Of a stretch of 64,000 nt of DNA, positions 27,327 through 35,314 are shown piece after piece (the stretch's first letter is position 1; each line of letters starts with the position of its first letter). The DNA comes from an uncultured Ignavibacteriota bacterium (GTDB lineage Bacteria; Bacteroidota; Ignavibacteria; Palsa-1295). The position numbers and the translations under genes were made by a program. A model generated the notes under the pieces. The model was given only the letters and a program-made list of their open reading frames with translations. It ran no database searches and was not told where the DNA came from. Location of the stretch: assembly GCA_903900335.1 (NCBI GenBank), contig CAIUMP010000056.1, positions 1 through 64,000 of the forward strand, given 5' to 3'.

Positions 27327-27701
27327 TTACCACTCCTTGCGCCGACGTACTTCTGCGCGGATGACGGCCAGCGAGCGCCTCACCCAGTCGTACGTCTCCC
27401 GATCCGGACGTTCTCCGTTCAAGAAGCGGGTCATGGCGGCCTCACTTGCGAGCACATCATCGATGTTCGCCACGCGTGGACCGTCATCCTTCGTCGGGTC
27501 CTTACGGACGACGATGTCCTCAAAGGGAATTCCGATGGCTGTCGCGATCTTCTTCAGGGTGTGATCCGTCACACCGGACTCATCGTTCTCGATGCGGCTC
27601 AGATGTGCCTGCGTGATGTTCGCCGTCCGGGATACATAGCCTTGTTTTAGTCCACGCTCATCACGAGCCCTTCGAACTCTTTCGCCTTGCGTTTCAGCCA
27701 T
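27327..27701 (-). CDS. XRE-family transcriptional regulator
   Basis: A 124-residue regulator. I start it at ATG 27701 (MAETQGERVRRARDERGLKQ); a frame 40 codons longer would cover the promoter region. The helix-turn-helix is at about 8-62, with GYVSRTANITQAHLSRIENDESGVTDHTLKKIATAIG. The remaining 60 residues are charged and may carry the ImmA cleavage site. The likely partner is the metallopeptidase encoded downstream. An inverted repeat upstream of its own promoter suggests autoregulation. Confidence 0.85.
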   Translation of the reverse strand: MAETQGERVRRARDERGLKQGYVSRTANITQAHLSRIENDESGVTDHTLKKIATAIGIPFEDIVVRKDPTKDDGPRVANIDDVLASEAAMTRFLNGERPDRETYDWVRRSLAVIRAEVRRRKEW

Positions 27702-27734
27702 TGTGGGTATGATATAGTCTTCTGTTATACGGGA

Positions 27735-27786
27735 CAAATATACAATGTTTTTGCGTTGAAAGTTCGTGTTTTGTATCGCAACGCAA
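27735..27786 (-). promoter_or_regulatory. Promoter and candidate operator of the XRE-ImmA pair
   Basis: On the minus strand TATATTTG (27735-27742) matches TAnnTTTG, 33 bases before the start codon. Upstream lie two 8-bp half-sites in inverted order, TTGCGTTG at 27751-27758 and CAACGCAA at 27779-27786, 20 bases apart (about 2.7 helical turns centre to centre) and flanking the expected -33 position. This suits a dimeric XRE repressor. No good -33 TTG was found. Confidence 0.5.
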
Positions 27787-27932
27787 TGAAATGCTACAAC
27801 TTTACCAACCACTTTCGCCAATCATCTTACTATGACTAACTCCATCTTCCGGTGGAAGTCTGATTCGCCCGTTATAGAACTCCAACAGTTTCGCGGTGCG
27901 CCGTCTGACTCGGATTCTATAATCCACTCGCT

Positions 27933-27972
27933 CCCCATCTCCTCAATCCTCCAAATCTCTTGAAATCAAGGT
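27933..27972. repeat. Second copy of the AATCTCTTxAAATCAAGGTT repeat
   Basis: Positions 27953-27972 match 17301-17320 at 19 of 20 bases, and the CCCCATCTC-rich stretch before it resembles the spacer of the longer copy. Here only one arm is present. The rest of the 315-bp spacer between the XRE gene and the next gene holds nothing else I can name besides the promoter. Confidence 0.6.
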
Positions 27973-28016
27973 TGTGACTTGGGGAGTAAATCTATCGTTG
28001 CCATGTTCCAATCCTG

Positions 28017-28880
28017 ATGAGAATTGCCAAAGTATTTGCCCCACTCTTCGCCATCTTGTGTCTGTGTGCTTTTGAGGTACACGCACAATCGCCAATAAGT
28101 GCTTCTCGCGATTCCAGCGTCTACCGACCTCCGACGGATTCCCTACGAGTTCTCGATTCTGCCTATCGCGCACGCAAAGCTCTGCTCGATCAATGGATCC
28201 ACACGCAGCGCAAAGCAGCGCATCCACAAGAGGACTTTCTAAGCATCTACGCCAACTACGGGGCCTACCTTCAGATCCTCCCTCGTGACATCAATCAATT
28301 TTTCTCCGAGCGATGTCTGCGGCCAAAGCCGCTTGATGATCGCGAGAACTATGGCACGGTCGATCGCGCCATCATACTTGGCGGTGCGGCGCAGCTTTCT
28401 AGGTCATGGGGCATTTTTGCGGAGTATGACCTCACCGCGAAATTCGCCAACACGGTCATTGATAGCAATGCGCTAGGGCTTCTCAACGCTGAAGAAAGCC
28501 TCGACCTGATCGAACACGCATTCGTCGTTGGCGGAATGTTTGTGCTCTACAGCTCCGAATTCTATCGGCTTCGAGCCAACGGTGGTGTTGGCGCTGTCAT
28601 TGCGCTCACTTCCGAAACGGAAACTGGTGGATTTTCCCGTTCGGCATCCGCAACGGGTTATCAATTCAACTTCGATCTTCTGAACGACTTCCGCATCGTG
28701 GAAAGCATGAGCTTCACCATCGACATCTTGGCGCGCACCGTTACCACTGGTTTGCTGAAGACCTCTGACAGCAAAACACTCGAGACCCCGTTCGGCAAGC
28801 GCACCACACCCCTATCGATCGCCCCGAGTGCTTCGAATAATCTCTTCGGTTTTGCCGCGGGGTTGGTCTTTTATCTGTGA
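28017..28880 (+). CDS. Exported, predicted outer-membrane protein, unknown function
   Basis: A 287-residue exported protein. Signal peptide about 1-24 (ending VHAQS). A polar helical linker (SLRVLDSAYRARKALLDQW) precedes a beta-rich region of about 200 residues with strands such as WGIFAEYDLTAKF, RLRANGGVGAVIAL and YQFNFDLLNDFRIV, ending LFGFAAGLVFYL. This looks like a periplasmic helix joined to a small barrel. I do not recognise the family. It begins a run of same-direction genes to 32 kb. Confidence 0.6.
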   Translation: MRIAKVFAPLFAILCLCAFEVHAQSPISASRDSSVYRPPTDSLRVLDSAYRARKALLDQWIHTQRKAAHPQEDFLSIYANYGAYLQILPRDINQFFSERCLRPKPLDDRENYGTVDRAIILGGAAQLSRSWGIFAEYDLTAKFANTVIDSNALGLLNAEESLDLIEHAFVVGGMFVLYSSEFYRLRANGGVGAVIALTSETETGGFSRSASATGYQFNFDLLNDFRIVESMSFTIDILARTVTTGLLKTSDSKTLETPFGKRTTPLSIAPSASNNLFGFAAGLVFYL

Positions 28881-28911
28881 GGGCCTGAACCGCTAATCAA
28901 TACTCCACAGA

Positions 28912-29736
28912 ATGCCGAGTCCACGGTGGTGGAAAGAGTTTTACGCAGAGGAACGCGCCACCCTCGGTCGGCGCGGCATGGAGTCACTTCTGCGTGAGGC
29001 ACCGGAGATTGCGCTTTCCAAGGGTGGTGCGCTCATCTTTCCTCATACACGTCTCTCGGTTTCCGGCACACAAACAGCAGCAGCGGCGCTGGCGGTGTTG
29101 AAATCTGGACACGGCACCGTTGTAGCGCTCGGTGTCCTGCATCTTGGTTCTCGCCGCAGCGACTCTGGGCTCCGAGGCATACACGGTGCTGACGCACCGT
29201 TTGACAAAGCGATCTGGCGCGATGAATTCTCGCTCGACAACTTTGACGCGATGCTTACGCTTGCTGCCGAGCAATATGGAACGCCTAAACCAAGGCTCAT
29301 TTCACGCTACCCGTTCCTAACCGGCACAGAACCACAGACTCTTCCCGGCATGGATGAACTTCAACAGTTGCTCAACCAGGGTGCAGCCATCGTTGCAAGT
29401 GCCGACATGATCCATCATGGAGTAGGCTACGACACGCCAATAGAGCTTCTGCGTGAGAGAAATGACCCGAGCAGTCTGACCTGGGCACGCGAATGCATTC
29501 AATCTTCACTGGAGAGACTCCCTCGTGGCGACTACGCTGGCTTCATCGCTGATTGCAACAGTATCCGTTCGGATTTCCGCGACGGCGCTCCGTTACTCGC
29601 CAAACTCCTGAGGAATTTTACTGCTAACATCAAAGATTTGCAGCTTGTGGACTACTCCGGAGTCCTCGATTCATCGGAGCCAACCTGGGTCGCGGCAGCG
29701 CTCGTAGAACTGCTCTTCGAGATCCCGCCGAAATAA
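28912..29736 (+). CDS. MEMO1-like (AmmeMemoRadiSam B) family protein
   Basis: A 274-residue cytoplasmic protein. Three segments match the MEMO fold in order: LIFPHTRLSVSGTQTAAAAL (family PHAGxxYSG), VVALGVLHLG (family GPNH-type loop, altered), and IVASADMIHHG (family SSDLSHY). The active-site histidine positions are kept as His-Thr and His-His, but several surrounding residues differ, so it is a divergent member. MEMO relatives are non-heme iron dioxygenase-like; AmmeMemoRadiSam systems also need an AMMECR1 and a radical SAM protein, neither of which is here. Sits 16 bp before the FAH-family gene. Confidence 0.5.
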   Translation: MPSPRWWKEFYAEERATLGRRGMESLLREAPEIALSKGGALIFPHTRLSVSGTQTAAAALAVLKSGHGTVVALGVLHLGSRRSDSGLRGIHGADAPFDKAIWRDEFSLDNFDAMLTLAAEQYGTPKPRLISRYPFLTGTEPQTLPGMDELQQLLNQGAAIVASADMIHHGVGYDTPIELLRERNDPSSLTWARECIQSSLERLPRGDYAGFIADCNSIRSDFRDGAPLLAKLLRNFTANIKDLQLVDYSGVLDSSEPTWVAAALVELLFEIPPK

Positions 29737-29752
29737 GTGGTAAATTTGCACT

Positions 29753-30736
29753 ATGAAATTAGTCACCTATCTGTCAAAACTCTCCGAGCGCTCGGAGCCG
29801 CGCCTCGGTTTGTTACTCAATAACGAGGTCGTTGATCTCGAAATGGCCAGCCGTGGCCACGCCGCCCCGCTGCCACACGACATCATTCATTTCCTTCAGC
29901 ATGGGGATTCGGCGATGAAAGCCGCGCGCATGATCCAGGACAAAGCTGTCGGCGACTCCGAAGCCTTTCGCGTTAATCATGGAAGGTTGAGTCTCAGCGA
30001 CGTGGCTCTTCTCGCCCCTGTTCCGCGCCCGACATCCATGCGCGATGGCTACGCGTTTCGGCAGCACGTCGAAGCAGCCAGACGAAATCGGGGCGTGGAG
30101 ATGATCGAGGAGTTCGATCTCTTTCCCGTATTTTACTTTACAAATCATCAGGCGGTCATTGGTCCGGGTCCTATGGCTGTCATGCCGGAGCACCTCAATA
30201 GATTGGATTACGAACTCGAGGCTGCGATCGTCATCGGCAAGGAGGGTCGCAACATCAAGGCCACGGAGGCCGACGAGTTCATTGCCGGGTACACCATCAT
30301 GAATGACTGGTCCGCGCGTGCACTCCAGATGGAGGAGATGAAGCTCTCGCTCGGACCGGCAAAGGGCAAAGATTTTGCGACGGCCATCGGCCCGTACCTT
30401 CTCACACGCGATGAGCTCGAATCGCATCGCATTCACAGTCCGCGAGGCGACCGCTACGATCTTACGATGACCGCCACGCTCAATGGAAAGGAGCTCAGCC
30501 GCGGCAACATGAAGGATATGACATGGACGTTCGCGGAGATCATTGAGCGTGCGAGCTATGGTGTGACCCTGTATCCCGGTGATGTGATCGGTTCTGGCAC
30601 AGTAGGCACTGGCTGCCTGCTCGAACTGAACGGATCGAAGATCACGCACAATCTTTGGGTACAGGTTGGCGATGTTGTGACCTGCGCGATCGATGAATTG
30701 GGAGAACTCACTAATACTGTCGTTGCTGCCTCATGA
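29753..30736 (+). CDS. Fumarylacetoacetate hydrolase (FAH) family enzyme
   Basis: A 327-residue enzyme of the FAH superfamily. The metal-binding region has DYELEAAIVIGKEGRNIK and GYTIMNDWSARALQMEEM, followed by GPAKGKDFATAIGPYL and the C-terminal PGDVIGSGTVGTGCLLEL. Members hydrolyse or decarboxylate 1,3-diketone acids at the end of aromatic degradation, for example fumarylacetoacetate from tyrosine or homoprotocatechuate products. The exact substrate cannot be fixed. Its stop overlaps the next ATG by four bases. Confidence 0.88.
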   Translation: MKLVTYLSKLSERSEPRLGLLLNNEVVDLEMASRGHAAPLPHDIIHFLQHGDSAMKAARMIQDKAVGDSEAFRVNHGRLSLSDVALLAPVPRPTSMRDGYAFRQHVEAARRNRGVEMIEEFDLFPVFYFTNHQAVIGPGPMAVMPEHLNRLDYELEAAIVIGKEGRNIKATEADEFIAGYTIMNDWSARALQMEEMKLSLGPAKGKDFATAIGPYLLTRDELESHRIHSPRGDRYDLTMTATLNGKELSRGNMKDMTWTFAEIIERASYGVTLYPGDVIGSGTVGTGCLLELNGSKITHNLWVQVGDVVTCAIDELGELTNTVVAAS

Positions 30737-31116
30737 TGAAGCCTGCTCTCCTACTTACTGTTTGCGTATTGATCGCATCCTGCTCGGGCAAGGAGGACAA
30801 GCCCGGTCTTGGCAAGACCGATTCGCTGCTGATCGCGCCGCTTGTCGAACAACCTGGTGAATTGCGTTCGCCGTGGGACTCCAGTGGATTGATCATCGAT
30901 TCCTCTACCATTCGTCAGCAGAGGGATCGCGATCTGCTGCATCGCTTCACGCCAAAGCAGGTGCTCGACCTTTACGAATCCTATAGGCCAATGCGAAACG
31001 GGAAGACCTCAGAAGCTCAGCTCGATTCCTTCCTGAAGGCCAAACAGATCACTCAGACAGAGCTTCACTCTGTCCTTGCCGAAGGCGACCGCCTCGGCTG
31101 GTCCGGGGCTCACTGA
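30733..31116 (+). CDS. Small lipoprotein, unknown function
   Basis: A 127-residue lipoprotein. The signal peptide ends LIASC with Cys17 as the lipid site. The mature part is polar and helical (LHRFTPKQVLDLYESYRPMR, LDSFLKAKQITQTELHSVLAEGDRLGW). It overlaps the FAH-family gene by ATGA and the following exporter gene by one base (TGATG), so all three are translated together. No family recognised. Confidence 0.68.
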   Translation: MMKPALLLTVCVLIASCSGKEDKPGLGKTDSLLIAPLVEQPGELRSPWDSSGLIIDSSTIRQQRDRDLLHRFTPKQVLDLYESYRPMRNGKTSEAQLDSFLKAKQITQTELHSVLAEGDRLGWSGAH

Positions 31117-32027
31117 TGGCCAACGTGGCTGCGCGTTCGCAGCGTATGGGCGCGCTCGCGATCTTCCTCGCCGCGTTGATCTGGAGCACCGGCGGCGTCT
31201 TTATTAAGGAGATCTCGCTTGATGCCTGGGGCGTCTCCTTCTGGCGCAGCACTATCGCGGCGACGACCATTTACATTATCTATCTCGCCCAACGCAACAA
31301 GCTTGGCGAAGCCGCACCGTGGATCACGCCATATAATCTGCTGAGCGCGTTCTTCTATGCGTTGCTTCTTGTCCTATTTGTTCTTGCCACCAAACTTACC
31401 ACCAGCGCCAACGCGATTTTTCTACAATATACCGCACCCATCTATGTTCTCTTCCTCGAGCCTCTCCTGACCAAGACGCGCTTCAAGCGCTCGGATCTAC
31501 TTACCGTCGCTATTTCAACCGCAGCGATGGCTCTCTTCTTCATAGGCAAATTCGAGACGCGAAATATTTGGGGTAACATTGCCGCAATTGCAAGTGGGGT
31601 TGCATTCGCAAGCTATGCGCTCTCGCTTAAACACGAACGCGCCACGCAACGGAGCCGCTGGCAGGTAGTGATCATGGGTCACATCCTCATCGCAGCATTG
31701 ATGATCATCGTTGCCCTTATGGGGGCGACTTCCTTCACGCTTGCTTCGGGCGATTTGAGTCGCCTTCTCTTTCTCGGCATCTTCCAGATCGGCATTGCAT
31801 ATGCCTTCTTTACCTATGGCATCGCGCACGTTCGCGCAATTGATGGAATGCTCATCGCCATGGTCGAGCCGGTGCTGAATCCCGTCTGGGTGTTCTTAGG
31901 TGTTGGTGAACGCCCAACGAATTACGCAATTGTCGGCGGACTAGTCATCCTCGCGCTCTCCGTCATTCGGACAGCACGAGGAAGCGAAGAGGTGATACAG
32001 GTTGAGACGAGTCGGGCGGGAGAGTAA
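31116..32027 (+). CDS. EamA/DMT-superfamily membrane transporter
   Basis: A 303-residue ten-helix inner-membrane protein with two EamA repeats. The first opens ALAIFLAALIWSTGGVFIK, the second region is GNIAAIASGVAFASYALSLK; GIAHVRAIDGMLIAMVEPVLNPVW is the typical last part. Such proteins export amino acids or other small metabolites. The substrate is not indicated. It closes the FAH-lipoprotein-exporter operon and converges with the GT-C-like gene, five bases from its end. Confidence 0.88.
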   Translation: MANVAARSQRMGALAIFLAALIWSTGGVFIKEISLDAWGVSFWRSTIAATTIYIIYLAQRNKLGEAAPWITPYNLLSAFFYALLLVLFVLATKLTTSANAIFLQYTAPIYVLFLEPLLTKTRFKRSDLLTVAISTAAMALFFIGKFETRNIWGNIAAIASGVAFASYALSLKHERATQRSRWQVVIMGHILIAALMIIVALMGATSFTLASGDLSRLLFLGIFQIGIAYAFFTYGIAHVRAIDGMLIAMVEPVLNPVWVFLGVGERPTNYAIVGGLVILALSVIRTARGSEEVIQVETSRAGE

Positions 32028-32032
32028 CGCTA

Positions 32033-33559
32033 TTAATGATGAAAACCCTGGTACTCCATGTGGATCATCTGATCTAGCAGCGCTCGGCGCCCAAATGCGT
32101 TCGCTCTCGTATCAATGTATTGAAATCGCTCAGACTCTTTTAGCGACACTCCGGGAGGTAACAGGCTGTCGATGAAGGTCCGCGCATACGATTTGTCGAA
32201 CAGCGCGGCCGTATAAGGCCGAGCTGGCAACGGATGGATCCACGCCGTGTCCTTCATGCCATTGATGCGAACAGTGTTGATAGGGTACCCATAAAACCAT
32301 CCGAAGTCGGTTGCCGGAAACTCCGCCGCCAGCGTACCAGCATCGAACCAGTAGTCTGTTCCTGGTGTCAACAGAATCAGTGTGGAATCCAGACGCACGC
32401 CCCTCAATAGTTGCCGCGCTTCTTCAAGTCCCGCATGTTGCTCGCGTAAATCCTGATAACTGAAGAGATCATTAGCCAAGTAATAGCTACCGGATACCGC
32501 GTCAACGGAATGCACTCGTTGCATCTTAGCCGAAGCGATCTCAGGGTCCGTTGTGAACGCGGGTAGCAATAGGAACAGCCCAAGATTCAGAACGAGATAG
32601 ATCGTAGCAAAGCGACGAATGTTTTCAAACTTATCCAAGGCGACAAGCACTACGCAGGGCAAAAGGACCATCATATCCATGAGGATGTCCTCTCGTGAAA
32701 AGACATTGACTAACGCATACATCCCACAGATGACGAACGCGGATTGAAAATCCTTTGCAAGCCCTCCCTTTCTTCGTCCCAATTTGGAGAAGAGCAGCGC
32801 GTTGATCGTGAAAACAGTAATTACCAATCCCTGTGCTATGAGATTGATCTCGCGTGGAATGTTAAACTTCGGATTGAGCGCCTCCCACAAGTGCGCTGTG
32901 CCAAAGTAGAATATCTCCAGCAGAAGGTAGGACGCGGCTCCAATAAGCATGAGTCCGAACAGCACGTATGTTTGCTTTGCGCGAGGGGTGTAAGTGGTGT
33001 GATGAAAGTTCAGCCCAACAGTCATCATTGCTACCAGTAGCACAAACGGCCAGAATCCGATCGACAAACTAAGTCCGAAGAGCAGCGCGGCGATCTTGTG
33101 ATTGCGTGGTTCCGCGCTGCTCAGAAGATACAGGAGCCAGACCGCCATAAATAGCGTGAGCAGTTGTGACCCAAACGTATGCGACCAATAGAGCACCGTT
33201 ACATTTAACACCAACATGGCCGCCCCGATCATTGCACGCTTAGTGTCGAAGTGGCGTTCCGCCATTCTTAGAAAGAGGTAGGTAGTCAGCCCGACCAGTA
33301 TTACTCGGAAGATTGCTAACGCTGCGAATGCATCACCAGTGATGAATGCGATGACGCGCGGCAACCACAACCAATGGACGTGGAGCGCTTCGAAGCGGTC
33401 AGGGGCACCTGTCATCCAATGCTGAAGGCTCTGCAATGCAAGTGCGCTCGACTCTGTCCCTACGATAGAAGGCGAAATGAGTGTCAGCAACCCCGCGAGC
33501 AGGGATAACCCAATGGCCGAAAGAAGATCGCGTTGTCCGGAGAGTGATCTATCTGTCAT
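32033..33559 (-). CDS. Multi-pass membrane protein, GT-C glycosyltransferase-like
   Basis: A 508-residue protein with about ten transmembrane segments in the first 340 residues and a soluble C-terminal domain. The first extracytoplasmic loop holds FEALHVHWLWLPRV and the pattern of loop then helices ALAIFRVILVGLTTYLFLRM...GAAMLVLNVTVLYWSHTFGSQ is reminiscent of PMT/ArnT-type GT-C enzymes, but the key first-loop acidic pair is not obvious. I therefore leave the enzymatic role open. It starts 131 bp downstream of ftsZ in the same direction, beyond a hairpin that probably ends the dcw operon. Confidence 0.55.
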   Translation of the reverse strand: MTDRSLSGQRDLLSAIGLSLLAGLLTLISPSIVGTESSALALQSLQHWMTGAPDRFEALHVHWLWLPRVIAFITGDAFAALAIFRVILVGLTTYLFLRMAERHFDTKRAMIGAAMLVLNVTVLYWSHTFGSQLLTLFMAVWLLYLLSSAEPRNHKIAALLFGLSLSIGFWPFVLLVAMMTVGLNFHHTTYTPRAKQTYVLFGLMLIGAASYLLLEIFYFGTAHLWEALNPKFNIPREINLIAQGLVITVFTINALLFSKLGRRKGGLAKDFQSAFVICGMYALVNVFSREDILMDMMVLLPCVVLVALDKFENIRRFATIYLVLNLGLFLLLPAFTTDPEIASAKMQRVHSVDAVSGSYYLANDLFSYQDLREQHAGLEEARQLLRGVRLDSTLILLTPGTDYWFDAGTLAAEFPATDFGWFYGYPINTVRINGMKDTAWIHPLPARPYTAALFDKSYARTFIDSLLPPGVSLKESERFQYIDTRANAFGRRALLDQMIHMEYQGFHH

Positions 33560-33590
33560 TTGTGAATCCGACGACTTTGATAAAATATGA

Positions 33591-33626
33591 ACGGGCTACG
33601 CAGGCCCCCAACCGTACGTAACCCGT
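33591..33626 (-). terminator. Candidate terminator of the dcw operon, downstream of ftsZ
   Basis: A 12-bp stem (33591-33602 with 33615-33626, two wobble pairs) with a 12-base loop. In the direction of ftsZ transcription it is followed by TTCATATTTTATC, which is T-rich. A smaller palindrome (33677-33690) sits one base after the ftsZ stop. Termination is plausible but the T run is interrupted. Confidence 0.5.
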
Positions 33627-33690
33627 CCACCTATTTCTCTTTCGAGGATTTTGTTGCCCCTTAAGAAACTCTGTGCGGCACTCCAGTGCC

Positions 33691-35199
33691 TTAGTCCATG
33701 ATCCGTGCAAGGAACGCCGGGCGGTCGTCGCGGTCGCGTCGAGCGCGGACGTTTTCCTCCTCTTGCTGAACCTCACGTGTAGGCTCCTGCACCGCCACCT
33801 CATCCAGCTCCTCCATCACTGGCAACGCAACACCGCGCCGCAAGTAGGCCGGTTGATCGTAGTCCTTTAAATCACGTGGACCGCTTGGAACGTGGCGGCT
33901 ATCTGCTTTCGGAGAAAGTCGTACAACGGAGTTCGAATCGCTGTGGTCACCCAAATGCAGAGGCTCTCGCTCGAACGTCGTCGCACGATCCTTTTCTGTG
34001 AGTGTGCCGCGCGGTTTGTAAATTCGTTCAATGCGGGGAAGCTCAGTGCGCTCCTCAGTAGAATAGCCGCTTGTTCCTGTCCCGCGAACGGGCTCCTGCA
34101 TGGTGGCTCCTCTTCGCTCCGTGGGCATCGGATCGGCCATCGGCGGTGTTATCCGCTCGACACGTGGTTTCGGTGAAGCCTCGTCTCGGAGGGTTTCGGT
34201 TGGGACGCCGTAGCGATCGATACTCAGTCCCGTGTACTTCGGCCGCGTGTTAAAGCCCGTTGCAATAACGGTGACCATGATCTCCTCATCCATGGAGTCA
34301 TCCAGTACCGCACCGAAGATGAGATTGGCATCATCGCCAGCCGCATCGTGAATGATCTGTGTGGCTTCACTTACTTCCAGCAGCGTCATGGAACGGCCGC
34401 CCGTGATATTGACCAGCACACCCTGTGCGCCCTGGATCGAGACACCTTCCAACAGCGGCGACGAGATCGCATGTTCTGCGGCAACCGACGCGCGATGTTC
34501 ACCGCGTCCGACGCCCGAGCCCATGATGGCATCACCCATTTCCTTCATAACCGTGCGCACGTCAGCGAAGTCCACGTTGATGTAACCGTGACGAATGATC
34601 AACTCACTGATGCCGCGCGTGGCATTGTAGAGCACCTGGTTCGCAAGCGAGAAGCCATCTAAGAACGACGTTGAATCCTGCACCAACGCAAGCAGCTTCT
34701 GATTCGGAATGACGATCAGCGTATCGACATTCTTGCGAAGCTCTTCAATCCCTTCTTCGGCCTGACGAGAACGGCGCTTCCCTTCGAACTGGAATGGCTT
34801 CGTCACAATACCCACGACAAGAGCCCCGACGGACTTCGCGATCCCCGCGATCGTACTTGCGCCACCCGTGCCAGTTCCACCGCCCATTCCTGCTGTCACA
34901 AAGACCATGTCGCAGCCCGTTACGAGCTGGGTGATCTCCTCGCGATCCTCTTCGACTGCCTTGCGTCCGACTTCCGGATCCGCGCCTGCGCCAAGTCCGC
35001 GCGTCAAATTCTTACCGATCTGAAGCTTGAACGGGGCCGAGCTTTTTTCGAGTGCCTGCACATCAGTGTTAAGCACGCAGAATTCTACGCCTTCGAGACC
35101 CTTGTTGATCATGGCGTTCACCGCGTTCGACCCACCGCCGCCAACACCAACGATTCGGATCTTCGCGCCGTATTCTTGTTTTGTATCGAGTTCTATCAT
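33691..35199 (-). CDS. ftsZ: Cell division GTPase FtsZ with two C-terminal peptide motifs
   Basis: The tubulin-like GTPase that forms the division ring. The GTP-binding domain is intact: GVGGGGSNAVNAM (17-30), GGGTGTGG (106-113), and the T7 loop NVDFADV (208-214). The protein is long, 502 residues against about 350-400 in most bacteria, because of a linker from about 317 to 445 rich in Arg, Pro, Thr and Glu. A conserved C-terminal peptide-like motif, DYDQPAYLRRG (446-456), is followed by an acidic linker of about 35 residues and then a second, DDRPAFLARIMD (491-502), at the end. Such peptides bind FtsA and other partners. It is last in the dcw cluster, preceded by a repeat-filled spacer after ftsA. 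Confidence 0.96.
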   Translation of the reverse strand: MIELDTKQEYGAKIRIVGVGGGGSNAVNAMINKGLEGVEFCVLNTDVQALEKSSAPFKLQIGKNLTRGLGAGADPEVGRKAVEEDREEITQLVTGCDMVFVTAGMGGGTGTGGASTIAGIAKSVGALVVGIVTKPFQFEGKRRSRQAEEGIEELRKNVDTLIVIPNQKLLALVQDSTSFLDGFSLANQVLYNATRGISELIIRHGYINVDFADVRTVMKEMGDAIMGSGVGRGEHRASVAAEHAISSPLLEGVSIQGAQGVLVNITGGRSMTLLEVSEATQIIHDAAGDDANLIFGAVLDDSMDEEIMVTVIATGFNTRPKYTGLSIDRYGVPTETLRDEASPKPRVERITPPMADPMPTERRGATMQEPVRGTGTSGYSTEERTELPRIERIYKPRGTLTEKDRATTFEREPLHLGDHSDSNSVVRLSPKADSRHVPSGPRDLKDYDQPAYLRRGVALPVMEELDEVAVQEPTREVQQEEENVRARRDRDDRPAFLARIMD

Positions 35200-35206
35200 A
35201 GGACTA

Positions 35207-35314
35207 CAACGAGTATTGAGTTACGAATAACGATCTTAAGTTCTAATGAATAGTAGCGAGGCATGGGGTACGGATAACTTTTACTCGTTACCCGTTACTC
35301 ATTACTCGGTACTC
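35207..35314. repeat. Repeat of ACTCGTT-like units filling the ftsA-ftsZ spacer
   Basis: The right arm (35282-35314) has four tandem copies of a TTACTCG/CGTTACC type unit; the left arm (35207-35235) holds the degenerate reverse complement (GAGTATTGAG, TTACGAATAACGAT). Together they form a long imperfect palindrome. It matches the livJ-livH element at 10489-10529 in unit sequence and layout. Its end overlaps the ftsA stop codon. Confidence 0.6.

Noticed and set aside
27832-27963. A 43-codon frame between the XRE gene and the next gene
   Set aside because: Ends inside the repeat, has no ribosome site and no pattern of a known small protein.
29813-30649. A 278-codon minus-strand frame
   Set aside because: Mirror of the FAH-family gene with no recognisable protein features.
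33677-33690. Small palindrome directly after the ftsZ stop as the operon terminator
   Set aside because: Its loop would be two bases and no T run follows; the hairpin at 33591-33626 is the better candidate.
35282-35314. Tandem short repeats considered as a CRISPR array
   Set aside because: Units are 7-8 bases without spacers, and no cas gene is present anywhere in the window.
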